This document shows positions 39,287-46,580 of a stretch of 64,000 nucleotides of DNA, one piece after another. The notes beneath the pieces were generated by a model that saw only the letters and a list, made by a program, of their open reading frames with translations, was not told where the DNA came from and searched no databases. Each line of letters begins with the position of its first letter. Within the stretch, counting starts at the first letter, position 1. The DNA is from VRUE01 sp035557635 (lineage in GTDB: Bacteria; Actinomycetota; Thermoleophilia; Solirubrobacterales; 70-9), in the NCBI GenBank assembly GCA_035557635.1, contig DATMDR010000022.1, positions 20,001 to 84,000 on the forward strand, written 5' to 3'. Both the position numbers and the translations under genes were made by a program.

Positions 39287-39745
39287 CTAGCCGCTGGGTG
39301 GGCTCAGGTCGGGACCCGGGATCGGGGTGCCGTGGGGGTCGTGACTGGGTTCGCCGAGCTTGGCGGCGATCAGCAGCTCCAGCTCCTCGGAGATGTAGTG
39401 CTCGAGCACCTCGGCCTCGGCGTGGACGCGGTCGTCGGGCATGCCCAGCGCCTCGGAGAGGTAGGCCTCGATCAAGCGGTGGTGGCGGATCACCTCCAGC
39501 GCGACCTTCTCCCCGGCCGGGGTCAGGGTGACGCCCTTGTAGGGGAGGTAGTCGGCAAGCCCCAGATCGTCGAGCCGCTTCAGCATCGAGGTCGCCGTGG
39601 CCGGAGTCACCCCCAGCCGCTCCGCCAGCTCGCCGTTCGTCACCGGTCCCTCCCGCTCCAGCGCGACGGCGTAGATCGCCTTCGCGTAGTCCTCGATCGC
39701 CGCCGTCCCAGCCGCTCCTCGAACGTTCTCGCTTCGCGCACCCAT
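39287..39745 (-). CDS. DtxR/MntR-family metal-dependent regulator
   Basis: 152 residues. The winged-helix domain shows AAIEDYAKAIYAVALEREGP and VTNGELAERLGVTPATATSM (recognition helix), then YKGVTLTPAGEKVALEV. The dimerisation/metal region has RHHRLIEAYLSEALGM and VHAEAEVLEHYISEEL, with the His/Glu/Cys-place residues that bind Mn or Fe. There is no SH3-like third domain. ATG 39745 overlaps the stop of the ZIP gene (TGATG). It is likely the factor that binds the two operators at 42140-42177 and so controls its own operon. Confidence 0.93.
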   Translation of the reverse strand: MGARSENVRGAAGTAAIEDYAKAIYAVALEREGPVTNGELAERLGVTPATATSMLKRLDDLGLADYLPYKGVTLTPAGEKVALEVIRHHRLIEAYLSEALGMPDDRVHAEAEVLEHYISEELELLIAAKLGEPSHDPHGTPIPGPDLSPPSG

Positions 39746-40971
39746 CAGACGCTCACCAGGAGCCCGGTCAGGTAGAGGGCAAGGATGCCGATCAGGATGC
39801 CGGCGACCGATAGCGGGTGCAGGTAGCGACCCTCGTCGTCGCGCATCGCCGGCGCGATCTGCACCACCACCCTGGCGATCGCCCCGACCCCGACGCCGAA
39901 GAGCAGGGCCGCGAGGCTGGGGTTGAAGGCCGCCGCGCCAATCCAGGCGCCGAGGACCGCCGGAGCGCCCGCGATCAGCCCCAGGGCCGCGAGACGGCGG
40001 AGGCCGGGACGAGCGCTGGGACCGTCCTCGCCCTCGCGCAGCGGGGCCACGATCGCCAGCCCCTCGGTGGTGTTGTGGATCGCGAAGCCGACCACCAGGA
40101 AGGCCCCCAGGGCGAGCGCCCCGGTCGCGTAGGCCGAGCCGATCGCCAGGCCCTCGCCGAGGTTGTGCAGGCCGATCCCGATGGCGACCAGCAGCGCCAG
40201 GTAGAGGCCGCCGGCCGCGGTGCCACCGCCGGCCGCCTCGCGACGGCGCGCCAGGTAGGCGTCGACTCCGGCCAGCGCCAGGTAGGCGGCGATGCCGCCC
40301 GCGAAGACGAGCTCGGCACCGCCGAAGGCTCCGGGCGCTTCACCCGCGATCTCCAGTCCCTCGAGGCCGGCGTCGATCCCGAGGAAGGCGAGCAGCCCGA
40401 CGGTGAAAGCGATCAATGCCCCGATCCAGCGCTCGCCGATGCGGCGCACGAAGGGCAGCCAGAGCATGCCGAGGCTGACCGGGATCACGCCCACGTAGAT
40501 CCCCAGCAGCGCCATCAGGCCGTAGAAGCTCAGGTCCGCCTCGGGGGTTTCGGCGGCGACGTCGATCGCGGCGTCGATCGTCCCCCCGGTGGAGGTGAGG
40601 ATGAAGATCTCGTAGGCCTCGCCTTCGATCCAGGGGTATTCGATCCGCAGCGTGGCCGAGCCGAGCCGACTGATCTCGCGCCCCTCGCTGGTCGCGAACG
40701 GGGCGAAGGCGTCGTTGACCGCGACCTGGGCCACCTCGACCGGGTCGGGCCCGTCGTTGCGCAGGGTCAGCTCGATCTCGCCGGGCCGCAGCACGGTGCG
40801 CTCGACCGTGACCTCCTCGACCGGAGGGCCGGTCCGCTCGCCGAGCCCAGGCCCGCCGAGCAGCGCGAAGGCACCGATCGCGACCGCGATCAGAGCCAGC
40901 GGGATCAGGCCCAGGGCCCAGGCCGGCAGGCGGCCGCCGCGTAGCTGCTCGGCCTGCGTTCCCGCCTCCAT
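39745..40971 (-). CDS. ZIP-family metal transporter with extra N-terminal domain
   Basis: 408 residues. After a first helix (ALGLIPLALIAVAIGAFALL) comes an extracytoplasmic beta-rich domain of about 100 residues (residues about 45-145: TVERTVLRPGEIELTLRNDG, cupredoxin-like). A ZIP transporter of about 8 helices follows. Metal-binding motifs are HNLGEGLAIG and HNTTEGLAIV (H-N-x-x-E-G). The fusion of a soluble outer domain to ZIP is unusual and may collect metal from the neighbouring multicopper oxidase. The stop overlaps the DtxR gene start. Confidence 0.85.
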   Translation of the reverse strand: MEAGTQAEQLRGGRLPAWALGLIPLALIAVAIGAFALLGGPGLGERTGPPVEEVTVERTVLRPGEIELTLRNDGPDPVEVAQVAVNDAFAPFATSEGREISRLGSATLRIEYPWIEGEAYEIFILTSTGGTIDAAIDVAAETPEADLSFYGLMALLGIYVGVIPVSLGMLWLPFVRRIGERWIGALIAFTVGLLAFLGIDAGLEGLEIAGEAPGAFGGAELVFAGGIAAYLALAGVDAYLARRREAAGGGTAAGGLYLALLVAIGIGLHNLGEGLAIGSAYATGALALGAFLVVGFAIHNTTEGLAIVAPLREGEDGPSARPGLRRLAALGLIAGAPAVLGAWIGAAAFNPSLAALLFGVGVGAIARVVVQIAPAMRDDEGRYLHPLSVAGILIGILALYLTGLLVSV

Positions 40972-40973
40972 CG

Positions 40974-42119
40974 TCAGGCGGGTTTCCCGCCGCCCCAGGG
41001 CAGCTTGCAGTAGGCGGCGGCCGCGGCCGCCGGAGTCAGCAGCGACGGGTTGCCGACGCGGAAGAACCCGGTCCAGCCCAGCTCGGCGAACTCGCTGACG
41101 TGGGCGTGGAACATGTAGTCGCCGTCGAAGGGGAACTTCATCTCGAGGATCGAGCGCTGGCCCTGGCCCTGGACGATCGTGTCGGTGAATTCAGCCGGCG
41201 CCAGCGAGGTTCCGGTCGGGTAGTGCTGGAAGAAGTTGGCGTGAACGTGGAACGAGTTCAGCGGGTCGTACTCGAGCACGTTGACCAGGTAGATCCGGAC
41301 CAGCTCGTCGCGCGCCACCCGGATCGGCTCGTTGATGTAGTGGAAGCCGACCGTGTTGACCGCGTAGACCTCGTTGGCGAGGTCGAAGTTGGTATCGAAG
41401 CCGTTCATCACCATCACCATCTCGTCGGCTTCCGGACGCCCCTTCTTCGGGTCGACGATGAAGGCGCCGTAGAGCCCGCGAGCGATGTGGGCGGCCAGCG
41501 GCGCGACGTGGCAGTGGTAGAGGTGGAGGCCGAACGGCTCGGCCTCGAATTCGTAGGAGAACGCTTCCCCGGGCTCGATCTGGCCGCCGCCCTGGCGCTC
41601 GCCGATCCCTGGCATGCCGTCCATCAGCGCCGGGTGAATGCCGTGGAAGTGCATCGTGTGCGGGTGGGAGGAGCCGTTGACAAAGCGGATCCGCAGCTTC
41701 TCCCCCTCACGGGCGCGCAGGGTCGGCCCCGGGACGCGGCCGTTGTAGGTCCAGGCTTCGTACTTGACCCCCGGCGCGACTTCGATCTCCTTATCGTGGG
41801 CAACGATCTCCCACTCACGCAGGACGCGGCCGCTGGCGAGGCGCCGTGTCTTGCCGTAGTCGAAGTCGCGCAGTAGCTGACTGGGGTTGAAGCCGTTGGC
41901 CCGGTGGTCGACGCTTCGTCCCGGAGCGAAGGTCGCGTGGGCAAAGCTTTCGTGTCCCATGTGAGGGGCTTTCCCGTCCGCAGCGGCACCCTGGCCCTGA
42001 GCCAAGGCGCTGGCCCCCTCTCCGCGCTGCAGCAGTGAGTTGATCCCAACCGCAGCCGGAACTACTGCAGCAGCGCCGAGCAGCTTTCGCCGACTGAGCT
42101 TGCCGCCGTCCTCGCTCAC
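40974..42119 (-). CDS. Multicopper oxidase (two-domain type)
   Basis: 381 residues. A Tat signal (SRRKLLGAAAVVPAAVG) exports the folded protein. Copper ligands are visible in HPHTMHFHGIHP, YHCHVAPLAAHIARG (His-Cys-His, type 1/3 copper), HVHANFFQHYPTG and MFHAHVSEFAELG. The sequence fits the two-domain multicopper oxidase / nitrite-reductase-like group, which may oxidise Mn, Fe or Cu. GTG 42119 has the ribosome site AGAGGA 5 nt upstream. It is first in an operon with the ZIP transporter and DtxR regulator, below two operators. Oxidation of Mn(II) or Fe(II) is an inference. Confidence 0.9.
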   Translation of the reverse strand: MSEDGGKLSRRKLLGAAAVVPAAVGINSLLQRGEGASALAQGQGAAADGKAPHMGHESFAHATFAPGRSVDHRANGFNPSQLLRDFDYGKTRRLASGRVLREWEIVAHDKEIEVAPGVKYEAWTYNGRVPGPTLRAREGEKLRIRFVNGSSHPHTMHFHGIHPALMDGMPGIGERQGGGQIEPGEAFSYEFEAEPFGLHLYHCHVAPLAAHIARGLYGAFIVDPKKGRPEADEMVMVMNGFDTNFDLANEVYAVNTVGFHYINEPIRVARDELVRIYLVNVLEYDPLNSFHVHANFFQHYPTGTSLAPAEFTDTIVQGQGQRSILEMKFPFDGDYMFHAHVSEFAELGWTGFFRVGNPSLLTPAAAAAAYCKLPWGGGKPA

Positions 42120-42139
42120 CGGATCCTCTTGCGGAGATA

Positions 42140-42177
42140 TTTCGACACGTCTAAATCAGAGTTTAGACACATCTAAA
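42140..42177 (-). promoter_or_regulatory. Two DtxR/MntR-type operators
   Basis: TTTCGACACGTCTAAA (42140-42155) and TTTAGACACATCTAAA (42162-42177) are 16-bp palindromic boxes (TTTAGA-n4-TCTAAA) spaced 22 bp, two helical turns. They lie 21 bp above the multicopper oxidase start, where they would cover the promoter. Confidence 0.75.
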
Positions 42178-42187
42178 GACGCTTGGT

Positions 42188-42257
42188 GGAGGCGACGGGG
42201 ATGACCCCGAACGAGCCTCCCTGCTGTTGCGAGGGAGGGGTCATCCCCGTCGCCTCC
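42188..42257. repeat. Palindromic element PE5
   Basis: A 21-bp perfect inverted repeat (42188-42208 against 42237-42257, core GACGGGGATGACCCC) with an inner CCTCCC/GGGAGG hairpin. It lies between the multicopper-oxidase operators and the YgfZ gene and could end transcripts from either side. Confidence 0.85.
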
Positions 42258-42283
42258 CGACCGGAGCTTCTTAGAATTGGGGA

Positions 42284-43231
42284 ATGCCTGATGCGACCAC
42301 AGTCGAGATCGATGCTCAGTACCGCCAAGTGCGCGAAGAGTGTGGGCTGCTTGATCGCTCGGCGCGCGGCAAGCTGCTGGTCACCGGTCCCGAGGCCGCC
42401 GAGTACCTGCAGGGGCAGCTGACCAACGAGGTCGAGGCGCTGGAGCCGGGCGAAGGTGGCTATGCGGCCCTGCTCGACCGCAAGGGCCACATGCAGGCCG
42501 ATATGCGCGTCCTGAGGCTGGCCGCGGACGAGATCTGGATCGACACCGAGCCGGAGGCGCTCGAAGCAGCCCGCCGCCACCTGCAGACCTACAAGATCGG
42601 CCGCCAGGTCGAGGTCGCCGACGCCGAGCGGGCACTCCTCTCCCTGATCGGTCCGCGCAGCGCTGAGATCGCCGCCTCTCCCCCGCTTCCCCCTTACCGC
42701 TGCGAGCGGCTGGCGGCGCACGGCGTCGAGTGCCTCGCGGTCGGGACCCGCGACGGGATCGACCTGATCGCCGCCGCGGACGATGCCGAGCGCCTGCGGG
42801 GGGCGCTGGTCACGGCCGGTGCCCCCGAGGTCGTTCCCGAGGTGGCGGAGATCCTGCGGATCGAGGCGGGCACGCCGCGCTTCGGCGCCGAGATGGGCCC
42901 GCGGACGATGCCCGCCGAGGCCGGCATCGTCGAGGCCGCGGTGAGCTTCACCAAGGGCTGCTACATCGGTCAGGAGCCAGTGGCCCGCCTCCACTACAAG
43001 GGCCGTCCGAACCGGCACCTGCGCGGGCTGAGGCTGAGCGCCCCGGCGGCACACGGAACGCCCCTGCGACTGGGCGAGAAGGAGGTCGGCGAGGTCGGTA
43101 GTTCCTGCCTCTCCCCGGCGCTCGGCCCACTCGGACTGGCGATCGTCCGCCGCGAGGCGGAGCCCGGCGACGAGCTCGCCGTAGGTGAAGATGGCGTTAC
43201 GGCGCGCGTGGTCGACTTGCCCTTCGGTTAG
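42284..43231 (+). CDS. ygfZ: Folate-binding protein YgfZ (GcvT-like)
   Basis: 315 residues. The protein helps Fe-S cluster assembly or repair with tetrahydrofolate. The N-terminus LLDRSARGKLLVTGPEAAEY and LQGQLTNEVEALEPGEGGYA are GcvT-like, and the signature KGCYIGQEPVARLHYKG (Cys at about residue 226) identifies YgfZ. ATG 42284 is exactly 6 nt after TAGAAT (42272-42277), a model leaderless start. It is followed by a lipoprotein gene after 12 bp, which may be in the same unit. Confidence 0.92.
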   Translation: MPDATTVEIDAQYRQVREECGLLDRSARGKLLVTGPEAAEYLQGQLTNEVEALEPGEGGYAALLDRKGHMQADMRVLRLAADEIWIDTEPEALEAARRHLQTYKIGRQVEVADAERALLSLIGPRSAEIAASPPLPPYRCERLAAHGVECLAVGTRDGIDLIAAADDAERLRGALVTAGAPEVVPEVAEILRIEAGTPRFGAEMGPRTMPAEAGIVEAAVSFTKGCYIGQEPVARLHYKGRPNRHLRGLRLSAPAAHGTPLRLGEKEVGEVGSSCLSPALGPLGLAIVRREAEPGDELAVGEDGVTARVVDLPFG

Positions 43232-43243
43232 ATTCTCGCCGCG

Positions 43244-43732
43244 ATGGGTCGTCGGAGAGGGAGCGTTGCGGCGCTGGCATGCGCACTGGGTGCGCTGGCA
43301 CTGATCGTCGCCGGCTGCGGTGCCGAGGAGCGGGTCAACGACCCACGGCCGCAGCCACCCACCCACGTCAGCGTCTCGGTCACCGAGGGCGAGGTCACGG
43401 TGCAGCCCGAGCGAATCGCTGTCGGGCCCGAACCGACCCAGCAGATCCCCCAGAACGAGGAGGTCGAGCAGCCGACGGTGCGCAGCAACGCGCCACTCAA
43501 CGTGCTCATCGTCGCCGCCAACCTCACCGACGTCCGCTCGCGGCTGGTCCTGCGCGGACCGAAAGACACCAGCTCGGGCACCCTCGTCCCCAACGGCAAC
43601 GGCACCCTCCTCACCGACCTGCCCACCGGGGCCTACGAGATCGTCGCGGCCGGCCTCCCCGGCGCCAAACCCGCCCGCCTCGTCGTCGGTCCCTACCGGA
43701 CCTCCTCCGATAACGACATCCTGCTGCCGTAG
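43244..43732 (+). CDS. Lipoprotein of unknown function
   Basis: 162 residues. The signal peptide ALACALGALALIVAGC (Cys about 26) ends in a good lipobox, so the mature protein is lipid-anchored outside. A Pro/Glu-rich linker follows. The last 80 residues form a small beta-rich domain (NVLIVAANLTDVRSRLVLRG, GNGTLLTDLPTGAYEIVAAG), like a carboxypeptidase-regulatory or Ig-like fold. ATG 43244 follows TAGATT at 9 nt. A strong terminator follows the stop codon. Confidence 0.75.
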   Translation: MGRRRGSVAALACALGALALIVAGCGAEERVNDPRPQPPTHVSVSVTEGEVTVQPERIAVGPEPTQQIPQNEEVEQPTVRSNAPLNVLIVAANLTDVRSRLVLRGPKDTSSGTLVPNGNGTLLTDLPTGAYEIVAAGLPGAKPARLVVGPYRTSSDNDILLP

Positions 43733-43734
43733 AT

Positions 43735-43755
43735 AAGCCGCTGCAAGCGGCTTTT
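43735..43755 (+). terminator. Rho-independent terminator
   Basis: Stem AAGCCGCT/AGCGGCTT (8 bp), 3-nt loop and TT tail, directly after the lipoprotein stop. It ends the ygfZ-lipoprotein transcript. Confidence 0.85.
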
Positions 43756-43793
43756 CAGGACGGCGGTCCCGTCTGGACGGCTTGTCAGCATCG

Positions 43794-44978
43794 ATGGCGA
43801 TGATCGTCGTGCTCGCAATCGCCGTCGTCCTGCTCGCAGCGGGGCTCGTCTACGCGCTCCTCGCCCGCCGCGAGGGTCCGCTCGAGCAGCCGGATCTCGG
43901 CCCCGCGATCCAGGAAGCGACCTTGAAAGCCGTCGCCGAGATGGTGCCGACGCTGCTGCAGAGCAACGACGAGGCGCGCAAGCTCGACGCGAAGACGGCA
44001 GAGGCGGCCCTGGACAAGCGGCAGGCGGAGATCAAAGCCCTGGCCGAGCGAATCGCGAGGGGCCAGGAGAGAATCGAGAAGGAGGTCCAGCGACGCGGCG
44101 AGACCGACCTTCAGACGCGGGCACTGATCGAGCAGGTGGGCCAGACCGTCGGCAACCTGGGGGCAGAGACCGCGGGCCTGAAGAAGGCGCTGCGCCAGCC
44201 CCAGACCCGCGGCCAGTGGGGCGAGCTGCAGCTGCGACGCTGCATCGAGATCGCGGGCATGACCGAGCACGTCGACTTCGAGCTGCAGCAGACGCTGCGC
44301 ACCGAAGACGGCCGGCTGCGGCCCGACGCCCGCTTCCTGCTGCCGGAGGGACGCAGCTTCGTCGCCGACTCGAAGGTCCCGCTCGACGCCTTCCTCGACG
44401 CTCAGGAGTCCGAGGTCGATTCCGAGCGCAAGGTCCACCTCGAGCGCCACGCCCGGCAGGCGCGCGAGCACGTGCGGAGCCTCAGCTCGAAGGACTACCA
44501 GGGCCAGTTCAAGGCCGGCGAGATGCCGGACCTGGTGGTCTGCTTCATCCCCAACGAGCCCGCCCTGCACGCGGCCTTCGCCGCCGACCCTGAGCTCTTC
44601 GACTACGCCCTGGAGCGCAACGTCCTGCTCGTCAGCCCGACCTCGCTGATCGGACTGCTGCGGACGATGGAGCTCGGCTGGCGCCAGGAGCGAATGGTCG
44701 CCGAGGCGGCGGAGATCGCCGAGGCGGCGGGGACGCTGCACTCGCGCTTCTCGAAGTTCCTCGGCGAATTTGAGAAGGTCGGCAAGGGCCTGACCACGGC
44801 GGCAACCGCCTACGACTCCGCCGTTGGCTCGATGGAGCGCCGGCTGCTGCCGCAGCTGCGCAAGGTCGAGGGCCTCGGTGTCGCCCCAGGCAAGGAGATC
44901 GAGCCGCCCGAACCGGCCGAGATCGCCGTGCGGGCGATCACGGCGCCGGAGCTGCGCGAGACGTCCGAAGCCGCGTAG
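43794..44978 (+). CDS. rmuC: DNA recombination protein RmuC
   Basis: 394 residues. RmuC-type proteins limit DNA rearrangement and have a nuclease-like core. A membrane anchor (MIVVLAIAVVLLAAGLVYAL) is followed by a long coiled coil (about residues 30-130: Lys/Glu/Ala-rich EARKLDAKTAEAALDKRQAE). The RmuC core has RGQWGELQLRRCIEIAGM, RPDARFLLPEGRSFVADSKV, and PDLVVCFIPNEPALHAAF. I choose ATG 43794 over TTG 43782 because TTG is less usual and neither has a clear ribosome site. Confidence 0.9.
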   Translation: MAMIVVLAIAVVLLAAGLVYALLARREGPLEQPDLGPAIQEATLKAVAEMVPTLLQSNDEARKLDAKTAEAALDKRQAEIKALAERIARGQERIEKEVQRRGETDLQTRALIEQVGQTVGNLGAETAGLKKALRQPQTRGQWGELQLRRCIEIAGMTEHVDFELQQTLRTEDGRLRPDARFLLPEGRSFVADSKVPLDAFLDAQESEVDSERKVHLERHARQAREHVRSLSSKDYQGQFKAGEMPDLVVCFIPNEPALHAAFAADPELFDYALERNVLLVSPTSLIGLLRTMELGWRQERMVAEAAEIAEAAGTLHSRFSKFLGEFEKVGKGLTTAATAYDSAVGSMERRLLPQLRKVEGLGVAPGKEIEPPEPAEIAVRAITAPELRETSEAA

Positions 44979-45019
44979 GATTCGCCGCCCGTCACCAAAC
45001 GACCCCGCGGAGGATCCCC

Positions 45020-46282
45020 TTGGCCGTAGACACCAGCGCAGTCGCGAAATTGGACGTCGAGCCCGGCACGCTGCCGGAGACGATGGCGGCCTGGGTGATC
45101 CGCCAGGAGCGCGAGGGCGAGCCGACCGAGGCCTTTCAGCTCGAGCAAATCGAGGTTCCCGAGCCCGGCGCCTTCGAGGTGGTCGTGCGGGTGATGGCCG
45201 CCGGGGTCAACTTCAACAATGTCTGGGCGGCGCTGGGCAAGCCGGTCTCCGTCTTCGGCTACGGCGACCACCCAGAGTACGGCCACCACATCGGCGGCTC
45301 CGACGCCTCCGGGATCGTCTGGAAGGTCGGCGAGGGCGTCACCCGCTGGAAGCCGGGCGACGAGGTCGTCGTCCACTGCAACCAGGCCTCCTACGAGGAC
45401 GTCGAGGTGCACGGGCTCGACCCGCTCGCTGCGCCGAGCCAGAAGATCTGGGGCTACGAGACGACCTGGGGCTCCTTCGCCCAGTTCACCAAGGTGCAGG
45501 CGCAGCAGCTCCTCCCCCGCCCCCAGAACCTCTCCTGGGCTGATTCCTCCGCCTACGGCCTCACCTACTTCACCGCCTACCGGATGCTGATCGACCAGTG
45601 CAAGCTGCAGCCCGGCCACAACGTGCTGATCTGGGGCGCTGCCGGCGGCCTCGGCGTCTTCGCCGTCCAGCTCTGCAAGGCGGCGGGCGCCAACGCGGTC
45701 GGCGTCGTCTCCTCCGACGAGAAGGGCGAGCTGGTCAAGCAACTGGGCGCGGTCGACTACATCAACCGAGCCGAGTTCGGGGAGATGATGAGGACCAAGG
45801 AGAACCTCGCCGACCCGGCAGCCGACAAGGAGCGCTTCAAGGCCTCACGCGGCTTCGCCAAGCGGGTCAAGGAGATCCTCGGCGACGCTCCCGACATCGT
45901 CTTCGAGCACGTCGGGCAGGCGACCTTCCCGACCTCGGTCTTCGTCGTCAAGCCGTTCGGCAAAGTCGTCATCTGCGGTGCCACCTCGGGCTTCCAGCTC
46001 GACTTCGACGTGCGCTACCTGTGGATGCGCCAGAAGCAGATCATCGGTTCGCACTTCGCCAACGCCTACGAGTGCATGCGGGCGAACCAGCTGATGGCAG
46101 AGGGCAAGGTCCGGCCGGTGATCTGGCAGACGATGGGCTTCGACGGGGTCGCCGAGGCGCACCAGCTGCTGCACGAAAACAAGCATCTCGGCAAGATCTC
46201 GATCCTGGTCGGGGCCGAGTCCGAGGACGAGGGCCGCAACGTCGACGGCCCGGGGGCGATCCGGGCGGAGGTGGGAGCATGA
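45020..46282 (+). CDS. ccr: Crotonyl-CoA carboxylase/reductase
   Basis: 420 residues. Ccr reduces crotonyl-CoA with NADPH and adds CO2, giving ethylmalonyl-CoA. The N-terminus LPETMAAWVIRQEREGEPTE, FGYGDHPEYGHHIGGSDASG and YETTWGSFAQFTKVQAQQLL are diagnostic of Ccr rather than simple quinone reductases. GAAGGLGVFAVQLCKAAG is the NADPH loop, and DPAADKERFKASRGFAKRVK is a Ccr-specific insertion. The TTG start has the ribosome site GGAGGA 5 nt upstream. The stop overlaps the following small gene (ATGA). The mutase at 58499 would be the next enzyme group of the ethylmalonyl-CoA pathway. Confidence 0.94.
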   Translation: MAVDTSAVAKLDVEPGTLPETMAAWVIRQEREGEPTEAFQLEQIEVPEPGAFEVVVRVMAAGVNFNNVWAALGKPVSVFGYGDHPEYGHHIGGSDASGIVWKVGEGVTRWKPGDEVVVHCNQASYEDVEVHGLDPLAAPSQKIWGYETTWGSFAQFTKVQAQQLLPRPQNLSWADSSAYGLTYFTAYRMLIDQCKLQPGHNVLIWGAAGGLGVFAVQLCKAAGANAVGVVSSDEKGELVKQLGAVDYINRAEFGEMMRTKENLADPAADKERFKASRGFAKRVKEILGDAPDIVFEHVGQATFPTSVFVVKPFGKVVICGATSGFQLDFDVRYLWMRQKQIIGSHFANAYECMRANQLMAEGKVRPVIWQTMGFDGVAEAHQLLHENKHLGKISILVGAESEDEGRNVDGPGAIRAEVGA

Positions 46283-46572
46283 GCGAGGTCTGCACGATCG
46301 ACTGGCACATCGCCCCGTTCCGGGCGGACCGCTGGCTCGATCTCTGGGAGCCTGCGGCGGCGCGGATGCCCGCCTTCGGCGCCAAGAGCTGGTCGCTGAT
46401 CCGCTCGATCGACGACCCGCTGCACTTCCAGCAGTCCTCGGTCTGGGAGAGCCGCACCGACTTCGAGCGCTACTGGTTCTCGGACGAGATCGAGGCCGCC
46501 CGCGCCCTGGTCATAGACCTTCACGGCATACCGGTCCTGCCGAGCTGGCACACGCTCGTCGTCGCCGAGTAG
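46279..46572 (+). CDS. Small ABM-like protein coupled to ccr
   Basis: 97 residues. The ATG lies in the stop of ccr (ATGA), so it is made together with Ccr. The pattern of a strand (TIDWHIAPFRADRW), a helix (LDLWEPAAARMPAFG), strand AKSWSLIRSIDDPLHFQQSS and VWESRTDFERYWFSDEIEAA fits the ferredoxin-like dimeric alpha/beta barrel of antibiotic-biosynthesis-monooxygenase-like proteins. No catalytic residue is obvious. It may assist the Ccr reaction or be a bystander in the operon. Confidence 0.6.
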   Translation: MSEVCTIDWHIAPFRADRWLDLWEPAAARMPAFGAKSWSLIRSIDDPLHFQQSSVWESRTDFERYWFSDEIEAARALVIDLHGIPVLPSWHTLVVAE

Positions 46573-46580
46573 CGACGCGC

